From an uncultured Myxococcales bacterium (GTDB taxonomy: Bacteria > Myxococcota_A > Polyangia > Polyangiales > Polyangiaceae): 7,918 nucleotides of DNA. The position numbers and the translations under genes are program-made. This document shows, piece after piece, positions 1 through 6,936 of this stretch (position 1 is its first letter; each line of letters opens with the position of its first letter). The stretch is taken from positions 1-7,918 of the forward strand of contig CALKVG010000106.1 in NCBI GenBank assembly GCA_937998045.1, given 5' to 3'. The notes below the pieces were generated by a model that did no database searches, was not told the origin of the DNA, and saw only the letters and a list, made by a program, of their open reading frames with translations.

Positions 1-1099
1 GTTCGCCCCGTTCGATGCCCACCCACGAGCGCCCCATCTTGTGCGCCACCGCCGCCGTCGTCCCGCTGCCGAGGAACGGGTCGAGCACCCAGTCGCCTGG
101 ATGCGTCTGCAGCTCCAGGATGCGGGCGATCAGCCGCTCGGGCTTCTTGTTCCGGACGAAGCGCGCGCCGCCTTCGCGGGCGATGCCCTGAAAGGGTACG
201 TCGTCCCACACGTTGGTGAGCGGCTCGACGAGGATGCGGCTGTCGCCGCGAACGGCGAGCTTGTCGGCGAGGAAGAGGACGCGGTTGCCCCCGCGCAGGA
301 TGAAGTCGCGGCGCCCGGTGCGCTCGAGTCGGAGAACGCGATCGGGCTCGCGACGCGAAAGGTCGATGAGCGCGCGCGCCTGACGGCTCACGGCGTCGTA
401 GCGCGGCTGCGCGAACCGGACGACGTGATCGGCGTGCTCGAGCGCGTACTCCACGATGCGCGCGCGGGTCGCTCGGTCTCCCAGCGCGCGCCGCGCGTGG
501 CGCGCGAGCGACTCGAAACGCCAGCGCTCGGCCGGGTCGGCCGGGTTCTCGAGCCAGGTGCGGTAAGCCTCATCGTAAGTCGCCCGCTCGCGCACGAGCG
601 CGTTGCAGCGCCAGCGGGCGCGGTCCTTTGCGTATACGAGGAGAAAGTCGGTGACGTTCACCGGACCGCGGTTGATCGCTTTGTGGCCGGTCGCCGCGCT
701 GCGCACGACAGTGACGGTCGAGACGCGCTGCTCGCGACCGAACACCGCGTCCATCTCGCATTGCAAGGAGCCGAGCTCGGTGTCGTCGATCTCCGCATAG
801 ATTGCCCCGTCGGTGGCGAGGAGGGCTCGCGCCGACTCGAGCCGGTCGCGGATCATCGCGCGCCATGCGGCGGGCGTCAGCGCGTCGTCGTACTCGGCGA
901 AGCGGCGCCCGGAGTTGAACGGCGGATCGAAGTAAATGCAACGGAAGCGCCCGGCGAATCCCGCGCCGGCGATCCGACGCATCGCCTCGAGGTTCTCGCC
1001 ATGGATGAGCAGGTTCTCGCTCCGCGCGTCACCGTAGGAGCTCGCCGCTTCGTCCCGCGACGGGGGTCGCTCGAGCTTGCACGGCTCCACGGACGACAT
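1..1099 (-). CDS. Beta-class site-specific DNA methyltransferase, type III Mod-like (C-terminus cut by window edge)
   Basis: Probable SAM-dependent DNA methyltransferase, likely adenine-N6. The reverse-strand frame opens at ATG 1099-1097 and stays open for 366 codons to the left edge. The N-terminus reads NLLIHGENLEAMRRI, typical of Mod subunits. The catalytic motif IV is DPPFN (residues 58-62, preceded by IYF). The SAM-binding motif I is DPFLGSGTT (340-348), followed by WVGIE. Catalytic motif before SAM motif is the beta-class order of type III Mod and related enzymes. Residues of about 150-290 between the motifs would hold the target-recognition domain. KKPERLIARILEL, just before motif I, is also typical. 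Only a short C-terminal tail seems missing. The ATG has no clear Shine-Dalgarno; a GTG three codons upstream is an alternative. The gene follows the ABC1 kinase by 54 bp on the same strand. Family assignment is firm. Target base, target sequence and any Res partner cannot be seen. Confidence 0.9.
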   Translation of the reverse strand, partial: MSSVEPCKLERPPSRDEAASSYGDARSENLLIHGENLEAMRRIAGAGFAGRFRCIYFDPPFNSGRRFAEYDDALTPAAWRAMIRDRLESARALLATDGAIYAEIDDTELGSLQCEMDAVFGREQRVSTVTVVRSAATGHKAINRGPVNVTDFLLVYAKDRARWRCNALVRERATYDEAYRTWLENPADPAERWRFESLARHARRALGDRATRARIVEYALEHADHVVRFAQPRYDAVSRQARALIDLSRREPDRVLRLERTGRRDFILRGGNRVLFLADKLAVRGDSRILVEPLTNVWDDVPFQGIAREGGARFVRNKKPERLIARILELQTHPGDWVLDPFLGSGTTAAVAHKMGRSWVGIERGE

Positions 1100-1153
1100 C
1101 GGCCGCACGATAGCGCGGGGCCCAAGCGAGGGGCAGCTTCGAGAGAGGCCAGG

Positions 1154-2590
1154 CTACTGCGGGGTCGACTCGAGCTCGGTCGCGAGCCAAGGCTCGACGA
1201 CGCGGCGCCAGTTCGCCTCCGCGCCCAGCCCTGCCAGCACGCTGACGAAGCCCCACTGCAGGCGGTTCACGAAGGTGTAGTCACTGGGCATCCGCACGGG
1301 AGCGGGCAGCGAGGGGAACGCCTCGTCCGGTCGAAGGACGATCTTCTTGCCGCCCCGCACGAGGAACGCGACCGTCTCCCGAGCGAACTCCTTGGTGTAC
1401 CGAAAGGGACCATCCTCCACGAGCGGCCGCAGGATGAGCCGCGTGTACTGCGTGTACAGCGCGAAGCTCTCGGGATCGCTGGGGTCGTAGCCGAGGACGT
1501 CGACGCACGCACGATAGAACCCCGACTCGTCCGCGCGCTGCAACGCACGGACGTAACGCTTCATCCCCTCGACTAGCACCGGCGGAATCCTCTTGTTGCA
1601 GCCGAAGTCGAGGAATGCGACCCGACCTCCGCCCAGGAAGCGGTAGTTGCCCGGGTGCGGGTCGGCGTAGAGGAGGCCGTGTCCCCAGAGGGCGCGGAAC
1701 ATGAAGCGCGCCAGCGTCTGGCCGGCGGAGTTGCGGTCGGCCTGCGAGGCGCGCTCGCAGAAGGTCGAATAGTCGTCGCCCTCGATGAGCTCGAGCGTGA
1801 GGACGCGCTTGCTCGAGAGCGAATGGTGAACCCGCGGGATGACGATGTCGCCGTCGCCCTCGTGGATACGACGGAACGCATCGACCGCCTCCGCCTCGAG
1901 CCCGTAGTCGATCTCCGCGAGGAACACCGCCTTGATCTCGTCGAGCGTCTCCTTGCTCTGGTAGCGCCGGCCTATGGGCGCGATCATCGTCTCGAGCATC
2001 GAGAGGCTCTTGAGGTCGTTCGCGATCGCCTTGTCGATGCCCGGGTACTGCACCTTGACGGCCACCCGCTCGCCGCCACGCGTCACGGCCCTGTGCACCT
2101 GCCCGATGCTCGCCGCGGCGAACGGATCGTCCTCCCATTCGGCGAAGACCTCCCGAGGATGCGCGCCTAGGTCCTCACGAATGACCTTCACGGCGGCCTC
2201 GGGCGAGAGGGGCGGCGCCTTCTGCTGCAAACGCGCGAGGACGCGCTGGAACTTCTCCTCGTACCCGGGCGGCGCCAGCCCATCCACGTAGGACGCCATC
2301 TGCCCGAGCTTGAGGGGCAGCCCCTTCATCTCGCCGAGCGTCCGGAGCATGGCCTCCGCCGTCTTCTTCGCGTTTTGCGCGAAGCGGCGGCGCGCCTCGC
2401 GCTCCTCGTCCTCGGTCCGGGGGCCCCCGATCGCCCGCCGAACGGCCTCTGCCGCGACCGGAATCGCTCGCGGTGCCAGCGCCCCGAGGCGTGCCAACCG
2501 GCCGATCCTCGACGTGGGAGGCGAGTCCGCCCGCGGCGGGCGCGCTCCTCCATCCGGCGGGCCCGGCGGCGACAGGGACATGCCCCCCAT
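1154..2590 (-). CDS. ABC1/UbiB (AarF/ADCK)-family atypical protein kinase
   Basis: Member of the ABC1/UbiB/ADCK family, atypical kinase-fold ATPases linked in bacteria and mitochondria mainly to ubiquinone or other lipid metabolism; the substrate here is unknown. From ATG 2590 it is 478 residues, ending at TAG 1156-1154. Family hallmarks occur in order: KLGQ (residues 94-97, the KxGQ motif), the Ala-rich loop AAAS followed by IGQVH (158-165), the Lys of VAVKV (K179), ExD as EID (226-228), ADPHPGN (309-315) and the DFG Asp of FLDFG (D328). All key residues are present, so it looks intact. The N-terminal 35 residues or so are Pro/Gly/Arg-rich and probably disordered. I see no C-terminal membrane helices of the kind found in E. 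coli UbiB. ATG 2581 is an equally possible start; neither has a good Shine-Dalgarno. An upstream ATG at 2695 would add an Arg/Ala-rich, repeat-encoded stretch and was not chosen. It is divergent from the Ser/Thr kinase gene and may be co-transcribed with the methyltransferase. Confidence 0.93.
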   Translation of the reverse strand: MGGMSLSPPGPPDGGARPPRADSPPTSRIGRLARLGALAPRAIPVAAEAVRRAIGGPRTEDEEREARRRFAQNAKKTAEAMLRTLGEMKGLPLKLGQMASYVDGLAPPGYEEKFQRVLARLQQKAPPLSPEAAVKVIREDLGAHPREVFAEWEDDPFAAASIGQVHRAVTRGGERVAVKVQYPGIDKAIANDLKSLSMLETMIAPIGRRYQSKETLDEIKAVFLAEIDYGLEAEAVDAFRRIHEGDGDIVIPRVHHSLSSKRVLTLELIEGDDYSTFCERASQADRNSAGQTLARFMFRALWGHGLLYADPHPGNYRFLGGGRVAFLDFGCNKRIPPVLVEGMKRYVRALQRADESGFYRACVDVLGYDPSDPESFALYTQYTRLILRPLVEDGPFRYTKEFARETVAFLVRGGKKIVLRPDEAFPSLPAPVRMPSDYTFVNRLQWGFVSVLAGLGAEANWRRVVEPWLATELESTPQ

Positions 2591-2727
2591 TATGCGATCG
2601 TTTGGCCGCCGAGCGCACGCAGGCTGTAGCGCGGCGCGGCGCGGCGCGATGCATCGGAGCGGCCTTGCAGCCGAAACGGACCCTCGCAGCGCCAAGGTTG
2701 CGGGGCACGCCTCCGGGGTGTGATGCT
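2591..2727. promoter_or_regulatory. Divergent intergenic region, presumed to carry promoters for both flanking transcripts
   Basis: This 137-bp gap separates the leftward ABC1-kinase gene from the rightward kinase-priA-rimJ-comF cluster, so promoters in both directions should lie here or in the adjoining coding ends. No convincing -35/-10 pair is visible. TTGCGG at 2698-2703 followed 17 bp later by TGATGC is a very poor fit. The region holds the (GCGCG)x4 repeat and no other structure that I recognise. The regulatory role is inferred from gene layout only. Confidence 0.35.
2629..2648. repeat. Perfect (GCGCG)x4 micro-repeat
   Basis: Twenty bases made of four exact tandem copies of GCGCG, located in the divergent intergenic gap 39 bp from the ABC1-kinase start and 80 bp from the Ser/Thr-kinase start. 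Such tracts can slip during replication, and a pure G/C alternating tract may also adopt unusual DNA structure. In a GC-rich genome it could equally be chance composition. Confidence 0.85.
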
Positions 2728-4011
2728 GTGCGCGTGGCAGAAGCAGCCGCCCTGACCGCCGCCAGCCAGTTGCCCCGCAGTTTCGGCGGCTACACGCTCT
2801 TCGACTTCGTCGGTAAGGGCGGGATGGCGGAAATTTTCCTCGCCCGTCAACGCACGGATCTGGGGGCCACCCGACTGTGCGTGGTCAAGCAGATCCTCCC
2901 GGCGCTTGCGGGCGACCCTGGCTTCAGTGCGATGCTCGTGCACGAGGCGAAGCTCGCCGCGCGACTGAGCCACGGCAACGTCGTCCAGGTGTTCGATCTC
3001 GGCCGGGAGGGAGGGCGCCTCTACATCGCCATGGAGTACGTCGAGGGGTTCGACTTCAACGAGCTCTTGCGCCGGTGCTCGCAGGCGAAGATCCGTTTCC
3101 CGTTCGAGCTCGGCCTCCACGTCGTGCGCGAGGCCCTGCGTGGGCTCGACTACGCGCACCGCCGGCTCGACGACGAGGGGCGGCCCCTGGGCATCGTGCA
3201 CCGCGACGTGTCGCCGTCGAACCTGCTCGTCTCGTTCGAGGGGGGGGTCAAGGTGTGCGACTTCGGGATCGCTCGCGCGACCGAGACGGTGCCCACCACC
3301 GGCGCGACGGCGCACGAGCTCGACGAGGCCCTGCGCGGCAAGGCTGGGTACATGAGCCCCGAGCAGGCGCGCGGCGAGACGATCGACGCCCGTGCCGACG
3401 TCTTCGCGGCGGGCATCGTCCTGTGGGAGGTGGCCACGGGCCGACGCATGTACAGGACGGGCGAGGGCCGCTCGAGCTTGCTCGAACAGGCGCGCGCAGC
3501 GCAGATCCCCGAGCTGCCGGTGGACCATCTTCCGGAGGCCGAGCGCCTCCGCGCCATCCTGACCAAAGCGCTCGCCAGCGATCGCGCGGCGCGCTACCCC
3601 TCCGCGGGCGCCATGTTGCGCGACCTCGAGACGTACGCCGCGAGCGCCCGGATGGTGGCGAGCCCTCTTCAGCTGGGCGAATGGTTCGCAAGCACCTTCG
3701 GCGCCGACATCGTCGAGCGACGCCGGGCGCGCGAGTGCGCCGTCGCGGCGCTCGAACAAGGCCCCGCGGTGGTGGTCCACGTCGTCGAGAGGGCGAAGGC
3801 GGAGTCGCCCGGCGAGTCCGCGTCGCGTACGGTTGCCTCGGCGGTGTTTTCGCTTCCCGGCGCCGACCCTGCGAAACCGACCGTCGTCACGCGTCCCGCC
3901 GCGATAGTTGCGCACGCGCGGGGGCGCGTCGCGGCGCTCGCGGCGCTCGTCCTGACCGTCCTCGCCGTGGCCGCAGCGTTCCTCGTGCACGCCCTCCGCG
4001 TGAGGCGATAG
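2728..4011 (+). CDS. Hanks-type Ser/Thr protein kinase with C-terminal transmembrane tail anchor
   Basis: Probable signalling kinase that phosphorylates Ser/Thr. With GTG 2728 as start it has 427 residues. Kinase hallmarks: glycine loop GKGGMAEIF (29-37), ATP-binding Lys in VVK (K54), helix-C Glu (E73), catalytic loop HRDVSPSN (158-165; D160, N165), DFG (178-180), and YMSPEQ (208-213) in place of APE. The catalytic-loop Lys of HRDLKPEN is Ser (S162), common in myxobacterial kinases. The kinase domain ends near residue 300. A linker of about 100 residues, rich in Ala and charged residues, follows, then one hydrophobic segment (about 401-423) and a basic RVRR tail, so no external sensor domain exists. 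The GTG at 2728 has GGGGTG eight bases upstream; GTG 2734 is the alternative. No ATG lies in frame close to the domain. The gene starts the rightward cluster, 18 bp before priA. Substrates are unknown. Confidence 0.93.
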   Translation: MRVAEAAALTAASQLPRSFGGYTLFDFVGKGGMAEIFLARQRTDLGATRLCVVKQILPALAGDPGFSAMLVHEAKLAARLSHGNVVQVFDLGREGGRLYIAMEYVEGFDFNELLRRCSQAKIRFPFELGLHVVREALRGLDYAHRRLDDEGRPLGIVHRDVSPSNLLVSFEGGVKVCDFGIARATETVPTTGATAHELDEALRGKAGYMSPEQARGETIDARADVFAAGIVLWEVATGRRMYRTGEGRSSLLEQARAAQIPELPVDHLPEAERLRAILTKALASDRAARYPSAGAMLRDLETYAASARMVASPLQLGEWFASTFGADIVERRRARECAVAALEQGPAVVVHVVERAKAESPGESASRTVASAVFSLPGADPAKPTVVTRPAAIVAHARGRVAALAALVLTVLAVAAAFLVHALRVRR

Positions 4012-4029
4012 GACGCTACGCCTCGGCCC

Positions 4030-6297
4030 ATGCTCCTCGCCGACGTCGCGCTTCCGGTTCCGCTCGCGCGACCGTTCACCTACGCCGTCCCCGACGGATT
4101 GGCCGCAGCCTCTCTCGTGGGAGCGCGGGTGGTGTGTCCCTTCGCGGGTCGGCGGCTGGTGGGCGTGGCCCTCGCCGTCCGCGAAGGAGAGGCCCCAAAG
4201 GGGGTCAAGGCGATCGCGCGTCTGGTCGACAGCGAACCTGCGATCCCCGAGGACCTGCTCGCGTTCCTGACGGGCCTCGCGTCGTATTACTTCGCGCCGA
4301 TCGGCGAAGTCGTCCGCCTCGCGCTTCCTCCGATGGATCGCGAGACGGCGCGCGAGCTGAAGGGCCCGACGCTCTTCGACTCGGCGCGCGGGGTCGGCGC
4401 GCGGCGCGTCCAGTGGGTATGCCCGACGGCGCGCGTCGAGCAAGCGCCGCTCCGGGGGCAGGCCGCGGCCATCCTGGCCCACGTGCGCGCGGCCGGCGCG
4501 ACGCCGCTGCCGAAGCTCGCCGAGCGCTGGGGCAGCGCCCGCACCGCAGCGCGCAAGCTGGCCGAGCTCGGGCTAGTGGCGATCGAGGAGCGCGCCGCGC
4601 CCGCGGATCCATTCTTCGTCGACGCGGCCGCGCGCGACGTCCCCCCGGATCCCACGGAGGAGCAGGCGGCTGCGGTGGCCGCGATCGCGACGGCGCTGCG
4701 CGCGACCCAGGCGGCCACGTTTCTCTTGCACGGCGTCACCGGCAGCGGAAAGACCGAGGTTTACCTCCGCGCGATCGCCGTCGCGAGAGACGCCGGCCTG
4801 GGATCGATGGTGCTCGTGCCCGAGATCGCCCTCACGCCGCAGCTCGTCGCGCGCTTCCGGGCGCGCTTCGGGGACGACGTCGCCGTCCTTCACTCGGGGC
4901 TGACGCCGCGCGAACGCCTCGCCATGTGGCAGCGCCTGCGCGGCGGCGAGGTCGACGTAGCCATCGGCGCACGCAGCGCGCTCTTCGCCCCGGTCCGCAA
5001 GCTGGGGCTCACGATCGTCGACGAGGAGCACGACCCGAGCTTCAAGCAGGAAGATGGCGTTCGCTACCACGCGCGCGACATGGCCATATGGCGCGCCCAC
5101 CGTGCGGGGGGCGTCTGCGTCCTCGGCAGCGCCACGACGTCCCTCGAGAGCGAGCACCTCGCCCGGACTGGGCGCGCCAGGCGGCTCGTCCTGACGCAGC
5201 GCGCGCGCGCGCAACCGATGCCCGCGGTCCAGATCGTCGACCTGCGACGCATCGGCGCCGGTCCCACCGGCGACCGGCGCATCAGCATGCCGCTCTTCCG
5301 CGCCATCGAGAGCGCTCTGGCCGCCCGCGAACAGACGATCCTCTTCTTGAACCGCCGCGGCTTCGCGCCGAGCGTCCGCTGCGAGGCATGCGGGCACATG
5401 CTCAGCTGCGACGCGTGCTCGGTCGCCCTCACGTTCCACAAGGGGCGCGCAACCTCCGGCGGGCGCGGCATCGTGCGCTGCCACTACTGCGACTACGAGG
5501 CGCCCCTCGGCGAGCGCTGCACGAAGTGCCAGGCGGAGGCGCTCGCCCTCGAGGGGATCGGCACCGAGAAGCTCGAGGAGACGCTCGCGGCGGCGTTCCC
5601 GGGCGCGCGCGTCGCGCGCCTCGACCGGGACGTGGCGAGCGGCAAGCGCATCGACGCCGTCCTCGCGCGCGTGCGAAACCGCGAGATCGATGTGCTGGTC
5701 GGGACCCAGATGGTCACCAAGGGGCACGACTTGCCTAACGTGACCCTCGTCGGCGTCGTCAACGCGGACGCGGCCCTCAGCATCCCGGATTACCGCGCGA
5801 GCGAGCGAGCCTTCCAGTTGTTGGTCCAGGTCGCAGGGCGCGCAGGTCGCGGGGACGTCCCCGGGCGCGTCTTCGTGCAGACGTGGGATCCGGACCACCC
5901 GGCGGTCGCGCTCGCCGCACGCCATGACGTCGCCGCGTTCCTCGAGCGCGAGCTCGCCGATCGGCGCGAGCTCGGGTACCCGCCGTTCACGCACGCGGCG
6001 CTGCTTCGCGTGGACGCCGTGGACGAGAACGAGGCCCGGCAGACGTGCGAGCGCCTGGCCGACGCGGCCCGCTCGACCGAGGCCGTCCGCGGCGGCTCCG
6101 TCCTCGTGCAGGGTCCGGCGCCGGCGCCGATCGCGCGCATCCGGAACCGATGGCGCTTTCGCTTGATGCTCCGCGGCGCGCGGCGGCCGGAGCTGCGGGC
6201 GGCCCTGGCGATCCTCGACGACGCCATCGTCGGCGGAAAGGCCGTGCCGCGCGGTGTTCGAGCCGTGATCGACGTGGACCCCGTCCAGTTACTATGA
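4030..6297 (+). CDS. priA: Primosomal protein N' (PriA), replication-restart helicase
   Basis: PriA binds stalled or recombining forks, unwinds DNA 3' to 5', and nucleates reloading of the replicative helicase. The protein has 755 residues, about family length (E. coli 732). The N-terminal 3'-DNA-binding domain (about 1-95) is followed by a winged-helix region (about 100-190). Helicase motifs: GVTGSGKT (235-242, Walker Lys K241), DEEH (331-334), GSATTS, GTQMVTKGHD, and QVAGRAGR (600-607, motif VI). Eight Cys for two zinc sites sit inside lobe 2 as four CxxC pairs: C451/C454, C460/C463, C484/C487, C497/C500. A C-terminal domain (about 625-755) follows. The loop between the second and third CxxC pairs has 20 residues, against 14 as I recall for E. 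coli, with a Gly/Arg-rich stretch. ATG 4030 fits the conserved N-terminus, although its Shine-Dalgarno is weak. The gene lies 18 bp after the kinase and its stop overlaps the rimJ ribosome-binding site, so co-transcription is likely. Confidence 0.97.
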   Translation: MLLADVALPVPLARPFTYAVPDGLAAASLVGARVVCPFAGRRLVGVALAVREGEAPKGVKAIARLVDSEPAIPEDLLAFLTGLASYYFAPIGEVVRLALPPMDRETARELKGPTLFDSARGVGARRVQWVCPTARVEQAPLRGQAAAILAHVRAAGATPLPKLAERWGSARTAARKLAELGLVAIEERAAPADPFFVDAAARDVPPDPTEEQAAAVAAIATALRATQAATFLLHGVTGSGKTEVYLRAIAVARDAGLGSMVLVPEIALTPQLVARFRARFGDDVAVLHSGLTPRERLAMWQRLRGGEVDVAIGARSALFAPVRKLGLTIVDEEHDPSFKQEDGVRYHARDMAIWRAHRAGGVCVLGSATTSLESEHLARTGRARRLVLTQRARAQPMPAVQIVDLRRIGAGPTGDRRISMPLFRAIESALAAREQTILFLNRRGFAPSVRCEACGHMLSCDACSVALTFHKGRATSGGRGIVRCHYCDYEAPLGERCTKCQAEALALEGIGTEKLEETLAAAFPGARVARLDRDVASGKRIDAVLARVRNREIDVLVGTQMVTKGHDLPNVTLVGVVNADAALSIPDYRASERAFQLLVQVAGRAGRGDVPGRVFVQTWDPDHPAVALAARHDVAAFLERELADRRELGYPPFTHAALLRVDAVDENEARQTCERLADAARSTEAVRGGSVLVQGPAPAPIARIRNRWRFRLMLRGARRPELRAALAILDDAIVGGKAVPRGVRAVIDVDPVQLL

Positions 6298-6300
6298 GGT
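6296..6300 (+). promoter_or_regulatory. Ribosome-binding site of rimJ overlapping the priA stop codon
   Basis: GAGGT lies 4 bp before ATG 6305, and its first two bases are part of the priA TGA stop (6295-6297). It fixes the rimJ start and suggests translational coupling between the two genes. Confidence 0.65.
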
Positions 6301-6304
6301 CCCG

Positions 6305-6931
6305 ATGATCGCGGACCTCCCCTGGCAGGTCCCTTCGCTGGGGACACGCATTGCGACCGAGCGCCTCGTTCTGCGTCCCCCGCGGACGAGCGACATGCCG
6401 GAGCTGCGTCGCTCGCTGCGCGCCAACGAGGCCCACCTGCGGCCATGGAGCGTCGCGCCCGCACCCGGCGACGATCCGGCGTCGCTCACGTCCGTGTCGC
6501 GCGCCGTCCTGCGGCATCGCCGCGAATGGAAGCGAGGGCAGTCGTTCGTCCTGTTCGTCACGCCGCGCGAGGACGAATCGCGCATCATTGGCCGGGTGGC
6601 GCTCGGCGGCATCCTGCGCGGCGCCTTCCAGAACGCCTACCTCGGCTACTGGATCGACGGGGAGAGGCAGGGGCGCGGGCTCATGACGGAGGCCGTGCGC
6701 GCGGCGACGACGTTCGCGTTCGGCGCCGGGGGCCTGCACCGCGTCCAGGCCGCGGTGATGCCGAGGAACAAGGCGAGCCTGCGCGTCCTGGAGAAGGCGG
6801 GCTACCGCCGCGAGGGCTCCGCCGCGCGCTACCTGTGCATCGCGGGCGCCTGGGAAGATCACGTCCTCTTCGCCGTCACCGCCGAGGAGTGGCCCGACGG
6901 CGCGCAACCGCCGGCCACGCCCGCCGAATAG
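6305..6931 (+). CDS. rimJ: GNAT N-acetyltransferase, RimJ family
   Basis: GNAT enzyme that moves an acetyl group from acetyl-CoA. RimJ acetylates the N-terminal Ala of ribosomal protein S5 in E. coli and also affects ribosome assembly; that exact substrate is inferred here. It has 208 residues, close to E. coli RimJ. The opening TERLVLRPPRTSDMPEL is the classic start of the RimJ/RimL group. The core GYWIDGERQGRGLMTEAV carries the acetyl-CoA loop QGRG (122-125). LHRVQAAVMPRNKASLRVL with N155, then GYRREG and WEDHVLFAV, match the RimJ pattern closely. The extra tail of about 10 residues is Pro/Ala-rich. It starts 7 bp after priA with a GAGGT site and ends 5 bp before comF, so it is embedded in the operon. 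RimL or RimI-type paralogues are the alternative, but the C-terminal WxDHV pattern favours RimJ. Confidence 0.87.
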   Translation: MIADLPWQVPSLGTRIATERLVLRPPRTSDMPELRRSLRANEAHLRPWSVAPAPGDDPASLTSVSRAVLRHRREWKRGQSFVLFVTPREDESRIIGRVALGGILRGAFQNAYLGYWIDGERQGRGLMTEAVRAATTFAFGAGGLHRVQAAVMPRNKASLRVLEKAGYRREGSAARYLCIAGAWEDHVLFAVTAEEWPDGAQPPATPAE

Positions 6932-6936
6932 GCGGT

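Noticed and set aside
1100..1153. Terminator between the ABC1-kinase and methyltransferase genes
   Set aside because: The 54-bp gap has GC-rich segments but no stem followed by a T run in the direction of transcription.
41..1576. 511-residue rightward open frame crossing the methyltransferase and ABC1-kinase genes
   Set aside because: It is antisense to two genes with intact family motifs, spans their intergenic gap, and its product is Arg/Ala/Val-rich with no domain. Long antisense frames are expected in very GC-rich coding DNA.
2698..2726. TTGCGG with TGATGC 17 bp later as a sigma70 promoter for the kinase operon
   Set aside because: The -10 element matches the consensus poorly, and the proposed transcript would start inside the coding sequence.
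2473..2727. Upstream extension of the Ser/Thr kinase to an ATG at 2473
   Set aside because: It would overlap the start of the divergent ABC1-kinase gene by over 100 bp and add an unconserved Pro/Arg/Ala-rich segment. The GTG at 2728, with GGGGTG upstream, places the start just before the kinase domain.
2590..4482. 630-residue leftward open frame opposite the Ser/Thr kinase and priA start
   Set aside because: It overlaps the full kinase gene and the start of priA, and its product is Arg/Glu/His-rich with no family motif.
2877..5738. 953-residue rightward open frame in another phase across the kinase and priA
   Set aside because: Extremely Arg-rich product without motifs; it is an out-of-phase shadow of two well-supported genes.
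4573..5994. 473-residue leftward open frame opposite priA
   Set aside because: It lies wholly inside priA, which has all helicase and zinc motifs in frame; the antisense product shows no recognisable domain.
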